Origin: Pseudomonas fluorescens
GTDB lineage: Bacteria; Pseudomonadota; Gammaproteobacteria; Pseudomonadales; Pseudomonadaceae
Direction: 5' to 3'
Length of the DNA stretch: 64,000 bases
NCBI RefSeq assembly: GCF_001648775.1
Contig: NZ_LVEJ01000013.1
Coordinates: 1-64,000, forward strand
In this document: positions 33,863 to 42,938 of the stretch, one piece after another
Position numbering within the stretch: the stretch's first letter is position 1
Layout: each line of letters starts with the position of its first letter
Notes under the pieces: generated by a model
What the model was told of the DNA's origin: nothing
What the model saw: the letters and a program-made list of their open reading frames with translations, nothing else
The model's database searches: none
Position numbers and translations under genes: made by a program

Positions 33863-35089
33863 TCAGTTGTTCGCCACCCATTTGCGGTACTGACGCGTAC
33901 GCAAGGCATTGCCGATTTGCTGCATGATCAGCGCGCGCAGCGGTGACACGCGCGGATCGGGCTTTTGCGCCTGACTGAGTTTGCGCAACTGGAACTTGAC
34001 CACCGCCATGTTGGCCAGCGACGCCATGGCTTTGTTCTTCCAGGTGATCGGTGGCAGTTCGGGGGCGCTGTCCTTGCCCTGCAGCCAGTCACGCGGCAGG
34101 TTCGGATCGATGGCCAGCGCAGTGCCGATGCCGACCATGTCCACGCCACTGTTAACGACCATTTCAGCGATCGGCCGACGGCGCACGCCACCGGTGACCA
34201 TCACTGGCATCCGCGCGACTTTCTGGATGTCTTGGGCGAACTCGACAAAATACGCCTCGCGCGCGAGAGTGCGGCCATCGCGCGCCTCGCCCTGCATGGC
34301 CGGCGCTTCGTAACTGCCGCCGGACAGTTCGACCAGATCCACGCCCAGATCATTGAGCATTACAACCACCTGACGCGCGTCATCAGCACTGAATCCGCCG
34401 CGCTGGAAATCAGCTGAATTGAGCTTCACCGCCACGGCAAAACTCGGTGAAACCACCTGCCGTACAGCCTTGACGATGTCGAGCAACAGCCGCGCGCGAT
34501 TCTCCAGAGACCCGCCCCACTCGTCCGTGCGCTGATTGGTCAGCGGCGACAAAAACTGGCTCAACAAATAGCCGTGCGCGGCGTGGATTTCCACGCCAGT
34601 GAACCCGGCTTGCTCGCCGAGTTGCGCGGTGCGCGCGAAGCGCTGAATGACGTCTGCGATCACGCGGGCTGTCATCGCATGCGGCGTGGAGAAATGCCTG
34701 GACAGGCTGCCCATGCTCAGCGGGACCGCCGATGGCGCCCAGGTTTTCTGGCCGAGGTTGGCCTGCATCTGTCGGCCGGGGTGGTTGATCTGCAACCAGA
34801 ACTGCGCACCGCCGGAACGGCCGACCTGCGCCCAACGCTTGAACTTGGCCAGTTGCTGATCATCCTGCAACACCACGCCGCCCGGCCCGGTCATCGCGCG
34901 GCCATCGACCATGACGTTGCCAGTGATGAGCAAACCGGCACCGCCGTCGGCCCAGGCTTGATACAGGCGCATCAGTTGCTCGGACGGCGCCTGATCGGCG
35001 TCGGCCATGTTTTCTTCCATGGCGGCTTTGGCGATGCGGTTTTTGAGGGTGGAACCGTTGGGAAGCAACAGGCTGTCGAACACGTTCAT
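33863..35089 (-). CDS. Old-yellow-enzyme family NADH:flavin oxidoreductase
   Basis: 408-aa FMN TIM barrel. The active-site pair is present in VEIHAAHGYLLSQFLSP (His-x-x-His), with the NPGRQ-type loop LQINHPGRQ, the FMN phosphate site TGGVRRRP and NQRTDEWGGSLENR. Such ene-reductases reduce activated C=C bonds and respond to electrophiles. An MerR regulator gene lies directly upstream, and a 19-bp-spacer promoter precedes this gene, so it is likely the main target of that regulator. Confidence 0.93.
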   Translation of the reverse strand: MNVFDSLLLPNGSTLKNRIAKAAMEENMADADQAPSEQLMRLYQAWADGGAGLLITGNVMVDGRAMTGPGGVVLQDDQQLAKFKRWAQVGRSGGAQFWLQINHPGRQMQANLGQKTWAPSAVPLSMGSLSRHFSTPHAMTARVIADVIQRFARTAQLGEQAGFTGVEIHAAHGYLLSQFLSPLTNQRTDEWGGSLENRARLLLDIVKAVRQVVSPSFAVAVKLNSADFQRGGFSADDARQVVVMLNDLGVDLVELSGGSYEAPAMQGEARDGRTLAREAYFVEFAQDIQKVARMPVMVTGGVRRRPIAEMVVNSGVDMVGIGTALAIDPNLPRDWLQGKDSAPELPPITWKNKAMASLANMAVVKFQLRKLSQAQKPDPRVSPLRALIMQQIGNALRTRQYRKWVANN

Positions 35090-35116
35090 GAGGAATCCTC
35101 GTTTGGGCGTGCGGCA

Positions 35117-35147
35117 ACCATAAGATTAAAGCGAACTTTAAGGTCAA
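35117..35147 (-). promoter_or_regulatory. MerR-type promoter of the ene-reductase operon
   Basis: On the minus strand: -35 TTGACC (35142-35147) and -10 TATGGT (35117-35122) separated by 19 bp instead of 17. The spacer holds the perfect dyad TTAAAGTTCGCTTTAA (35126-35141). A 19-bp spacer over a dyad is the hallmark of MerR-family activation by DNA untwisting. Confidence 0.8.
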
Positions 35148-35167
35148 GAGCTTTTTATCAACGTTGA

Positions 35168-35590
35168 TTATTTGACCGAGACGGCCTTCTCCTTGCGCAT
35201 CTGATTGATCAACAACTGCGCGTTGTCCGCACAGCCGACGTCCGCCGGTTTGCTCTCGATGCCGTGGATGACGCGCAGCAGTTGCGCCTTGTTGTGCGCC
35301 AGGCGCTGCTGCAGCACTTCGATTTCCTCGACCTTGCGCTTGAGTCCGATCAGCATCTCTTCGTGCTGCCAGTCCTGCGCATTCACCGGCAGTAACTGGC
35401 GGATTTCCTCCAAGGAAAACCCCGCCGACTGTGCACCGGTGATGATTTGCAGAATCCACTCGGTTTCCGGGGCGTAATCGCGATAGCCGTTGGCTTTGCG
35501 CCCGACCGATTTGATCAGCCCGCTCGCCTCATAAAAGCGGATGCGCGAAGGCGCCAGGCCGCTGATTTTTGCCAGTTCACCGATTTTCAT
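35168..35590 (-). CDS. MerR-family transcriptional regulator
   Basis: 140 aa. N-terminal winged helix MKIGELAKISGLAPSRIRFYE, with GYRDYAPETEWILQII, followed by a dimerisation coiled coil (LKRKVEEIEVLQQRLAHNKAQL) and a short C-terminal effector part with one Cys (ADVGCADN), reminiscent of redox- or electrophile-sensing members. It lies upstream of the ene-reductase operon in the same direction. An almost identical operator half precedes its own start, so autoregulation is likely. Confidence 0.9.
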   Translation of the reverse strand: MKIGELAKISGLAPSRIRFYEASGLIKSVGRKANGYRDYAPETEWILQIITGAQSAGFSLEEIRQLLPVNAQDWQHEEMLIGLKRKVEEIEVLQQRLAHNKAQLLRVIHGIESKPADVGCADNAQLLINQMRKEKAVSVK

Positions 35591-35614
35591 GTTTCACCTG
35601 AGCAGTGATCGACT

Positions 35615-35630
35615 TTGAAGTGAACTTTAA
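35615..35630 (-). promoter_or_regulatory. Second MerR operator, upstream of merR
   Basis: Plus-strand TTGAAGTGAACTTTAA differs at two positions from the dyad in the ene-reductase promoter (TTAAAGCGAACTTTAA). It sits 25 bp before the merR ATG. Confidence 0.65.
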
Positions 35631-35693
35631 CCCTTCACCTATCAAACGACCAAGTGCGACCTCGACCTGTTTTTAATGCAGAGCAGAGATCCT

Positions 35694-35780
35694 GTGGGAG
35701 CGAGCTTGCTCGCGAAGAGGCCGGGTCAGTTACATCATTGTTGATTGACACCACGCATTCGCGAGCAAGCTCGCTCCCAC
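35694..35780. repeat. REP doublet
   Basis: A forward core at 35694 and a reverse core ending at 35780 form an 87-bp doublet. Its length and core match the units of the array at the left end of the window. It lies between merR and the cobalamin riboswitch. Confidence 0.9.
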
Positions 35781-35845
35781 AGTGGCTAGAAGAGTACGCA
35801 CCCGGGAAAGTTGACGAACGGTCTGTCGAATGTTCAGATGCCGCC

Positions 35846-36028
35846 CTGTTTCAGGTGCCCCCTGCCGCCGTGCATGGGGTGAAACGGGAAACCGGTACGT
35901 TCTTTTCGAACAAGTCCGGTGCTGCCCCCGCAACGGTAGGCGCGTGATGCTTTCGATACACCACTGTGGCCAGACGGCCATGGGAAGGTGAAAGCCTCGA
36001 TACGCGCGAGCCCGGAGACCGGCCTGAA
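35846..36028 (+). promoter_or_regulatory. Cobalamin (AdoCbl) riboswitch
   Basis: The conserved blocks occur in order: TTTCAGGTGCCCCC, GGGTGAAACGGGAAACCGGT, AAGTCCGGTGCTGCCCCCGC followed by AACGGTA, GGGAAGGTGAAAGC, and the B12-box region AGCCCGGAGACCGGCC near 36009-36024. It ends about 105 bases before the btuB start, so it should repress the receptor when B12 is plentiful, probably at ribosome binding. Outer limits are approximate. Confidence 0.95.
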
Positions 36029-36133
36029 ATGCTGTTTGGCAAAATCCTGCGGTGGGCGGGCATGGGCCGGTATTGGCTGTGCGCGATGCCTTCTCCTGCA
36101 TGCTCTTCTGCGAAGATCCTTTTCGAGAAGACA

Positions 36134-38071
36134 ATGATTCGACCTTTCAACACTTCTGCTCCCTCCCTGTTGCTTGGCTGCCTGTTCAGCCCGCTGCTGC
36201 TGGCCGACGACGCGCCGCTGGAACTCAATCAGCAAATCGTTTCTGCACCGTCCGTGGAATCCACCACCGTCGCCGACATGGCGAAGTTCGGCAGCAAGGT
36301 CGAGATTGTCAGCCGCGAGCAGATCGAACGCGCCGGCCCCAGCGCCGATGTCAGCCGCGTGATGCAGATGTTCATTCCCGGCCTCTACGTTGCGCCGAAA
36401 AACGGCCCGTTCGACTACGGCACTTATTCGTTGCTCGGCGGGCGCAACGACGACACGCTGATCCTGCTCGACGGCGTGCGCCTGAACAATCGCCTGTACG
36501 GCGGCCTGTACCTGGACACTCTGCCGGCCAACGCCATCGAACGCATCGAAGTGCTCAAGGGCGGCCAGAGCCTGTTGTTCGGCACCCAAGCCGTTTCGGG
36601 GGTGATCAACATCGTCACCCGCAGCCCGCAGAGCCGCAAAGCCGCCGGCGAGGTGAACCTGGGCGTGGATAGCTTTGGCGGCACCAGCGAAGATGCGCGG
36701 GTCGAGAATATTTTCACTAACGGTTTCGGCGATCTCGGTTTGCTGGCCTACGTCAGCCACAACGTCTCCGACGGTTACCAGCCGTATCGCAATCGCGACA
36801 TGAAAAACGACTCCGGCAAGGATCGCGCCTACGAAGTCACTACGTTCGGCGGCAAGGTAATCCAATCGTTCGGCGATGATTCGCGGCTGGAACTGTTCTA
36901 CCAATACGCCGACGCCAACCTCGATTTCGCCCGCCCGGTCGACAACCACAAGACCACCAACGACCGCGTTCAACAGATCGCTACCGCGACGTTCGAACAG
37001 AACATCAACGAGCGCCTGAGCTACTTCGTCAAAGGCCATATCAACGATTGGGACACGCGCTACACGCGCATCAACAACGTCGCCGGCGGCGGCACCAAAG
37101 TCATCAACCACAATGACTATTGGGGCTTCACCGATTGGGGTGTGCAGGCCGAGGGCAAAGCACAATTGCCCGGAGGCCATGTACTGGTGTTCGGCACCGA
37201 CAACCAATGGTTCAAGGGCCAGGACGATGTGCTGGTCATCGACAACGACAAGGCCGAAGCCCACGCCGTCTACACGCAATTGCGCCCGCAGATCGACGCC
37301 CTGCCGAACTGGCACCCGAGCATCGGCGTGCGTCACGAAGCCATGAGTGGCGGCGACGGCGCCACGGTCGGCATGCTCACTTCGCTGTATGACCTCAACG
37401 ACAACTGGTCGGTGCGTGGCCAATATGGCAGCGCTTACAAACTGCCGAACGCCGAGCAACTGTTCGTCAACGAACCGGGCGACGAGATCGGTAACCGCAA
37501 TCTCAAGCCGGAAAAAAGCCGCAACGCGGAACTGGGTGTCGACTACAAAGGCTTCCTGCTGGATCGCGAATTCAGCGCCAGCGTGACCCTGTTCAAACGC
37601 AAGATCGACGACCTGATCACCCTCGACGACATTCAGTGGGTCAACGGCGAAGGTCAGGTGCGCATGCGTGGTTTCGAGGCCGATGCGAAGCTGGCGCTCA
37701 ACGATCAGTGGAGTCTGCAAGCGGACATGACCCGCAACCTCACCGAATCACGCACGGGGGCGACCATCAATGATATCCCGAGCTTCTTCGCTCGCTCCCG
37801 TGTGGGTTACGAGTCGGAAAATCGCCTGTGGGGCGCCGGCGGCGCGATCCGCTATATCCGCGACATCACCAGTTCGAAACAGGTCGAATACGGCCACTAT
37901 TCGGTGGTCGATGCCGACGCTTATCGCTACCTCGACAATGCCCACCAACACCGTGTCAGTCTGCTGGTGGAGAACCTGTTCGACCGCGATTACGTTACCA
38001 GCCGTTCGAGTAACGTCGACAACCTCGGCCGGCCGTTCACCTCCGAAGTGCGCTACACGTACCGCTTCTGA
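36134..38071 (+). CDS. btuB: TonB-dependent cobalamin receptor BtuB
   Basis: 645 aa with a signal peptide ending around LLLADD. The plug domain (SKVEIVSREQIERAG, RNDDTLILLDGVRLN, IERIEVLKGGQSLLFG, SGVINIVTRSP) is followed by a 22-strand barrel ending in the aromatic RYTYRF. Control by a cobalamin riboswitch and cotranscription with a BtuF-like protein identify the ligand as B12 or another corrinoid. The start at 36134 is set by the signal peptide. The frame upstream runs through the riboswitch and is not coding. The stop overlaps the next start. Confidence 0.95.
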   Translation: MIRPFNTSAPSLLLGCLFSPLLLADDAPLELNQQIVSAPSVESTTVADMAKFGSKVEIVSREQIERAGPSADVSRVMQMFIPGLYVAPKNGPFDYGTYSLLGGRNDDTLILLDGVRLNNRLYGGLYLDTLPANAIERIEVLKGGQSLLFGTQAVSGVINIVTRSPQSRKAAGEVNLGVDSFGGTSEDARVENIFTNGFGDLGLLAYVSHNVSDGYQPYRNRDMKNDSGKDRAYEVTTFGGKVIQSFGDDSRLELFYQYADANLDFARPVDNHKTTNDRVQQIATATFEQNINERLSYFVKGHINDWDTRYTRINNVAGGGTKVINHNDYWGFTDWGVQAEGKAQLPGGHVLVFGTDNQWFKGQDDVLVIDNDKAEAHAVYTQLRPQIDALPNWHPSIGVRHEAMSGGDGATVGMLTSLYDLNDNWSVRGQYGSAYKLPNAEQLFVNEPGDEIGNRNLKPEKSRNAELGVDYKGFLLDREFSASVTLFKRKIDDLITLDDIQWVNGEGQVRMRGFEADAKLALNDQWSLQADMTRNLTESRTGATINDIPSFFARSRVGYESENRLWGAGGAIRYIRDITSSKQVEYGHYSVVDADAYRYLDNAHQHRVSLLVENLFDRDYVTSRSSNVDNLGRPFTSEVRYTYRF

Positions 38072-38430
38072 TGAGTGAAATCAGCCCTGTCGACGGCGTC
38101 GACTCGCACCCGGACTGGTCACATGTGCCCGAGCATGCGCGTCATGTGTTCATCTGCACCGGCCCGCGCTGTACTCAGCGCGGCGCCCAGCAGTTATGGA
38201 AAACCTTGCGTCGGCATCTGCTGGAGCACGATCGCATCGAGACCCCGGGCGGCGTGTTGCTGACCCGCACGCACTGCCAGTTTCCGTGCAATCGGGGGCC
38301 GATCCTGACGGTGTATCCGGAACGCTGCTGGTATGGCGTGCACAGCAACGCGGACGTGCAGCGACTGGTCGAAGTGCATCTGGTCGGCGGTGACGTGGTC
38401 GAGGATTTGCTGATCAAGGCGCGGACATGA
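38071..38430 (+). CDS. Thioredoxin-like [2Fe-2S] ferredoxin of the B12 operon
   Basis: 119 aa. Four Cys sit as CTGPRC (about residues 30-35) and HCQFPCNRGP (about 69-78), the arrangement of thioredoxin-fold [2Fe-2S] ferredoxins often found in cobalt/cobalamin loci. Starts on the btuB stop (TGATG) and overlaps the next gene by four bases, so strictly cotranslated. It may deliver electrons for reduction or dealkylation of imported corrinoid; this is inferred from context. Confidence 0.85.
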   Translation: MSEISPVDGVDSHPDWSHVPEHARHVFICTGPRCTQRGAQQLWKTLRRHLLEHDRIETPGGVLLTRTHCQFPCNRGPILTVYPERCWYGVHSNADVQRLVEVHLVGGDVVEDLLIKART

Positions 38431-39350
38431 GGAGACTTTTATGTTTGTTCGGCGCCCTGCTCTGCTCGTCAGCGGTGCTCGCCGACAATTTCAGCAATTG
38501 CGGCGAAGACTGGCGCCAGGCACCCACACCGCCCTCGCGGATTGTGGCGCTCAACCAGCATGCGGCCGACATCGTATTGGCATTGGGCGCGGGGCCATCG
38601 TTGATCGGCGTCGCCTACCTGGATGACACCACTGCCGGGCAGCTGCCGTCCGAGTATTTCGGCGTGCCGGTGATCGCGCGGCAGTACCCGTCCAGCGAGG
38701 TGTTGTATGCGCAGAAGCCGGATCTGGTGATCGGCGGTTTCGCCACCGCGTTCGGAACCGGTGTGACTTCCCGCTCAGGGCTGGCGCGCAACGGTGTCGG
38801 CTCGTATTTGCTGGAGTCAGCCTGCAACGGCCATTCGCTGGATTACTTCGCGCTTGTGCGCAAGGACTTGCTGACGCTGGGCCAACTGCTGCACAAACAG
38901 TCGCAGGCGCGGCAATTGAGCGAAGCCATGGATGCCGATCTTGCCAGTGCCCGGGCCTTGGCCGGTGCGGGTAAACCGCTGTCGGTGTTCTATCTCGACA
39001 GCGAGGTCAAAGGCCTCGACAGCGAAGGCCGACGCGGCTTTGTCACGCCGCTGCTGGCCGCCGTCGGTGCGCGCAATGTGTTTGCCGACATCAACCTCTA
39101 TCGAGTGACGGTGAACAGCGAAACCCTGCTGGCCAGCGACCCCGACGTGATTCTGCTAGCCGATGCGCAATGGTCGCCGGCCAGCCGTAAACGCTATCTG
39201 CTGACCCACGATCCCGTGCTCTCGCAACTGCGCGCCGTGCGTGAAAACCGCCTGATCGACATCCCCTTCACCCATTTGCTGCCCACCCTCAACAGCGGTC
39301 GAGTGGCATTGGAGCTGGCCCGCCAGCTCGACGCCTTGAACAAAAAATAA
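38427..39350 (+). CDS. btuF: BtuF-like cobalamin-binding periplasmic protein
   Basis: 307 aa with signal peptide (LLCLFGALLCSSAVLA). Cluster A binding-protein fold: RIVALNQHAADIVLALGAG at the N-terminus and KPDLVIGG near residue 98, then the long connecting helix and a C-terminal lobe. It is the last gene of the riboswitch-controlled operon. BtuCD permease and ATPase genes are not in the window. A role in binding B12 is inferred from the operon; an iron-siderophore ligand is a less likely alternative. Confidence 0.85.
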   Translation: MRRLLCLFGALLCSSAVLADNFSNCGEDWRQAPTPPSRIVALNQHAADIVLALGAGPSLIGVAYLDDTTAGQLPSEYFGVPVIARQYPSSEVLYAQKPDLVIGGFATAFGTGVTSRSGLARNGVGSYLLESACNGHSLDYFALVRKDLLTLGQLLHKQSQARQLSEAMDADLASARALAGAGKPLSVFYLDSEVKGLDSEGRRGFVTPLLAAVGARNVFADINLYRVTVNSETLLASDPDVILLADAQWSPASRKRYLLTHDPVLSQLRAVRENRLIDIPFTHLLPTLNSGRVALELARQLDALNKK

Positions 39351-39404
39351 ATGAACCCGCCGCACCACACGCCGCCTAACGCACAGACCATCAGGAGGTA
39401 GCCA

Positions 39405-39608
39405 ATGCAAATCGAAACCGTGTGGATCGTACTGGCGGCAGTTCTTCTGCTTATCGAACTCTGGGCCATCAATCGGGTGCGCAAGAGCGAGGGGAAAGCG
39501 AGCAATAAAGGCGTGTGGATCGTACTGATCGTGTTTGTACCGTTGTTTGGCTTGATTGCCTGGGCGCTGGCGGGGCCCAAGCATGTCAGTCAGCATTCGG
39601 CGTCGTAA
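39405..39608 (+). CDS. PLDc_N-type small membrane protein
   Basis: 67 aa with two hydrophobic helices; the second ends VFVPLFGLIAWALAGPK, the signature of the PLDc_N (cardiolipin synthase N-terminal) domain found alone. A strong AGGAGG lies five bases before the ATG. Such stand-alone proteins have no assigned function. It is transcribed away from the convergent dehydrogenase gene. Confidence 0.8.
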   Translation: MQIETVWIVLAAVLLLIELWAINRVRKSEGKASNKGVWIVLIVFVPLFGLIAWALAGPKHVSQHSAS

Positions 39609-39668
39609 CTCGATTCAACGCCGTGATGCGGGGCTTGCCATCGGCAGCGCCCCGCTGATCACGTTTGA

Positions 39669-40895
39669 TCAACTGACGGGCACCAACGGCGGCATCTCCT
39701 CCATCTGCGCCAGCGGCACGTCACTGCTGCCGGGGGTCAGGATGACCTTGCGGCAGTTTTCCTCTTTTTTGTCGAAGATCTTGTAACCCTCGGCGGCCTG
39801 CTCGAGAGACAGCCGATGAGTGATGATTGCGTCGGGTTGCAAGGCGCCGGTTTCAATGTAGCCGAGCAGCTCCGGCAAGTAGCGCTGCACATGGGTCTGG
39901 CCCATTTTGAACGTCAGGCCCTTGTCGAAGGCATCGCCGAACAGAAAACCGTGGATGAAGCCCGAATACACGCCCGGCACGCTCACCACCCCGCCGCGCC
40001 GCACAGCCGCGATGCACTGGCGTAACGCTTTGCCGCTGCTGCCCTCAAGCTTGAGCGTGGCGAGGATCGTTTCGGTGGTGCTGCCCTTGGCTTCGAACCC
40101 TACGGCATCAATCACGGCATCGACGCCACGACTGCCCGGGGTCTGGCGAATAATCGTATCGGCCGGGTCATCGTCGTCATCGAAGTTGATCGGTATCACG
40201 CCATAAGTACGTTGCGCGTAGTCGAGCCGATACGGGTGGTGATCGACCATGAAAATACGTTCGGCGCCGAGCATCTTCGCGCATGCAGCGCTGAGCAGGC
40301 CAACCGGTCCGGCACCGTAAATCGCGATGTTTGAACCCTGACCGATGCCAGTATTGGTCACGGCTTGCCAGGCGGTCGGCAGGATGTCCGAGAGGAACAA
40401 CACCTTCTCGTCCGAGAGTGTCCCCGGCACTTTGAACGGCCCCATATTGGCCTTCGGCACTCGGACCAATTCCGCTTGGCCTCCGGGGATGCCACCGTAC
40501 AGACGGCTATAGCCAAACAACGCAGCAGGCGGCGGAATGACTTTCTTGTTCATCGCTGAACCGGGGCCGCTGTTAGTGGTTTCGCATGCGGCATACAGTT
40601 CCTGCTGACAGAAAAAACAGTCGCCGCAGGCAATCACGAACGGAATCACCACGCGGTCACCGGGCTGCACCGCAGTCACCGCCGAACCGGTTTCCTCGAC
40701 GATGCCCATGAATTCATGGCCGAAGATATCGCCATGCTCGACAGTCGGAATCTTGCCCCGATACAAGTGCAGGTCGGAGCCACAAATCGCCGTGGCCGTC
40801 ACCCGCAGAATGATGTCGTCGTCGGCTTCCAGTTTCGGGTCCGGCACGGTTTCGACTCTGACGTCATGGGCGCCGTGATAGGTCATTGCTCGCAT
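39669..40895 (-). CDS. Zinc-dependent alcohol dehydrogenase, formaldehyde-dehydrogenase-like
   Basis: 408 aa, MDR superfamily. Catalytic-zinc Cys in [11 protein letters not shown]-type motif [10 protein letters not shown], structural-zinc Cys lobe ([15 protein letters not shown]) and the nucleotide-binding [10 protein letters not shown]. Length and [14 protein letters not shown] insert resemble glutathione-independent formaldehyde dehydrogenase FdhA-like enzymes. The start at 40895 has GAGGAA six bases upstream; the frame extends to 40982 without support. Substrate not proven. Confidence 0.85.
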   Translation of the reverse strand: MRAMTYHGAHDVRVETVPDPKLEADDDIILRVTATAICGSDLHLYRGKIPTVEHGDIFGHEFMGIVEETGSAVTAVQPGDRVVIPFVIACGDCFFCQQELYAACETTNSGPGSAMNKKVIPPPAALFGYSRLYGGIPGGQAELVRVPKANMGPFKVPGTLSDEKVLFLSDILPTAWQAVTNTGIGQGSNIAIYGAGPVGLLSAACAKMLGAERIFMVDHHPYRLDYAQRTYGVIPINFDDDDDPADTIIRQTPGSRGVDAVIDAVGFEAKGSTTETILATLKLEGSSGKALRQCIAAVRRGGVVSVPGVYSGFIHGFLFGDAFDKGLTFKMGQTHVQRYLPELLGYIETGALQPDAIITHRLSLEQAAEGYKIFDKKEENCRKVILTPGSSDVPLAQMEEMPPLVPVS

Positions 40896-41212
40896 GGTGA
40901 GTTCCTCGATCGCTTGAGTAAAATGGCTGCTGTCTCCCATACGGCAGGGCAACGCCAAAACGAGTTCAGAACGCTTTCGCACATTCGGATCAGCGGGCCA
41001 ACACTTGCGGCGAAGCGGTGATCTGCAATGCCTGCGACCCCCGTTTCATGCAGCCTGCACGAAGGCTTTTTGCCTGTGCCGTCGCAAACCCCTTGATTCA
41101 TCGCGCTTGAACTTCGCTCCCCGATTGGCACGCCAAATGCTGTGGGTTCAGGGCATTCACAGATCCGTGAGACAACGGCCTGTGTTCACTCCGTGACAGC
41201 AGAGGCAACGCC

Positions 41213-41689
41213 ATGAACGCCATCGACCTACTCAAAGCCGATCATGCCAAAGTCAAAGACATCCTGAGCCAACTGAGCGAATCGACCGAGCGCGCGCTGA
41301 AAAAACGTGTCGAGCTGCTGGGCAAGCTGGAAATGGAAATTTCCATCCATACCCGCCTCGAAGAGGAAATCCTCTACCCCGCCTTCAAGGCTGCCGGCAG
41401 CAAAGAACAGGACGTCATGTACTTCGAAGCCAAGGAAGAACATCGCACCGTCGACTCGCTGGTGCTGCCCGATCTGAAACTCACCGACCCGGGCACCCCG
41501 GAGTTTTCCGGCCGGGTGAAAGTGGTCAAGGAACTGCTTGAACACCATATCGAAGAGGAGGAAACGGAAATGTTTCCTCAGGCGAAAAAGCTTCTCGGCA
41601 AGGAAAAACTCGAAGAGCTGGGCGCGCAGATGGAAGCCATGAAGGCCAGCTACAAAAAGGAAATGGCCGCAGGAAATATGGCTGCTTAA
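41213..41689 (+). CDS. Hemerythrin-domain protein
   Basis: 158 aa four-helix bundle. The first ligand helix carries LLKADHAKVK, then IHTRLEEEILYPAF, KEEHRTVDSL and LEHHIEEEETEMFP. Together these give the His/Glu set of a HHE-type di-iron site. Proteins of this kind bind O2 or NO or act in iron and stress responses. A strong terminator follows. Divergent from the dehydrogenase gene across 317 bp that shows no further gene. Confidence 0.9.
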   Translation: MNAIDLLKADHAKVKDILSQLSESTERALKKRVELLGKLEMEISIHTRLEEEILYPAFKAAGSKEQDVMYFEAKEEHRTVDSLVLPDLKLTDPGTPEFSGRVKVVKELLEHHIEEEETEMFPQAKKLLGKEKLEELGAQMEAMKASYKKEMAAGNMAA

Positions 41690-41707
41690 TTCGTTGCAAG
41701 CGTCCGA

Positions 41708-41731
41708 GCCCGGCTTTGGCCGGGCTTTTTT
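41708..41731 (+). terminator. Intrinsic terminator after the hemerythrin gene
   Basis: GCCCGGC (41708-41714) pairs with GCCGGGC (41719-41725), directly followed by TTTTTT. A textbook rho-independent terminator. Confidence 0.92.
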
Positions 41732-41792
41732 CTGGTTGCTCGCATTGCCTCACTGTTGCAGGATCAGCGCGTCGACAACAGGGAGTGTTGAA

Positions 41793-42845
41793 ATGAAGCA
41801 GAACGCATGCGAGCGAATTGTAGTGGTGGGTGCGGGCATCGTCGGCGCCTCCCTTGCGTATCACCTGGCTGCCAAAGGTGCGCAGGTCAGGTTGATCGAG
41901 GCCGGCGAGATCGCGAGTGGCGTCACGGCAAGCTCTTTCGCCTGGATCAATACCACGCACGCTGGCGCGGATCCGATTGCGCAATTGCGCGGTGCGGCCA
42001 TCGAGGAATACCGCCGACTCGAAATCGAGTTGCCGGATTTGCAGATTCGCTGGACCGGAGCTTTGTCGTACAGCGAATCTGCGCAGAGCTGCGCTTTGAC
42101 AGCGTTGATAAACCGCCCCGAGATCCTTGTACACGAACCCAACCTGAAGCATCCACCGCCTTACGCGCTATACAGCGCTGAAGAAGGCGCGCTCGACGCC
42201 GTACAGGCCACCCACGCCTTGATTGCCGGCGCCCAGGCGCTGGGAGCGACGCTGCTTACGCAAACCCGAGTGACCGGTTTCAAAATCTGCAACGCAGCCG
42301 TGAGCGGCGTTGAAACCACAACGGGCACGATCAATGCCGACCTTGTTGTGCTTGCAGCGGGGACCGGTACCCAACAGTTAACGCAGATGCTCAACGTCTG
42401 CCTGCCCATCGACGCCTCGCCGGCCATTTTCATCCGCTACAAGACCCAACCGGACCTCGTCAAAGGCATCATTTCCAGCCCCGAAATGGAAGTTCGGCAA
42501 AATGCCGACGGCACGTTGCTGGCCGCTGAAGATTATCTGGGAGAGGCGCCGGGTAACTCGCCGACAGACATCGCCTGGCGCACCGCCGAAGCCATACACA
42601 GTGAACTTCACGGGGTAGTTTCCATAGAGCCGCAAACCGTCGCCGTCGGGCTGAGGCCGATACCCGCTGATGGCATCCCCGTTGTCGGTTACCTGCCCGG
42701 TGTCGGCGGGGTTTACGTTTGCGCGATGCATCCCGGGGTGACGCTGGCGGCAATCGTCGGGCGCCTCGCCAGTGAAGAGCTGCTTGATCGCCAGTCATCT
42801 GCCGCCCTTGAGCCGTGCCGCCCAGAGCGCTTCGTTCAGGCTTGA
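41793..42845 (+). CDS. FAD-dependent amino acid oxidase (DadA/glycine oxidase-like)
   Basis: 350 aa. The N-terminal FAD motif VVVGAGIVGASLAYHLAAKG and a C-terminal VGLRPIPADGIPVVGYL belong to the DAO family, which oxidises D-amino acids, sarcosine or glycine-like amines. The start at 41793 has AGGGAG upstream. The next gene, a MocR regulator, is in the same direction after 93 bp, so this oxidase may be its target or part of the same amine pathway. Substrate unknown. Confidence 0.87.
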   Translation: MKQNACERIVVVGAGIVGASLAYHLAAKGAQVRLIEAGEIASGVTASSFAWINTTHAGADPIAQLRGAAIEEYRRLEIELPDLQIRWTGALSYSESAQSCALTALINRPEILVHEPNLKHPPPYALYSAEEGALDAVQATHALIAGAQALGATLLTQTRVTGFKICNAAVSGVETTTGTINADLVVLAAGTGTQQLTQMLNVCLPIDASPAIFIRYKTQPDLVKGIISSPEMEVRQNADGTLLAAEDYLGEAPGNSPTDIAWRTAEAIHSELHGVVSIEPQTVAVGLRPIPADGIPVVGYLPGVGGVYVCAMHPGVTLAAIVGRLASEELLDRQSSAALEPCRPERFVQA

Positions 42846-42938
42846 TTTAGACTTGCCGACGTTTTGCAGCTGGGGTCTGCGCGGCAATGCATCGTCATTC
42901 CGGGCAGTGGTAAATCGAAGTACAAAAGGAGAGCAGCA

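Noticed and set aside
35834..37720. A 628-codon minus-strand open frame opposite btuB and the riboswitch
   Set aside because: Covers the riboswitch and the receptor gene in antisense and has no recognisable domain.
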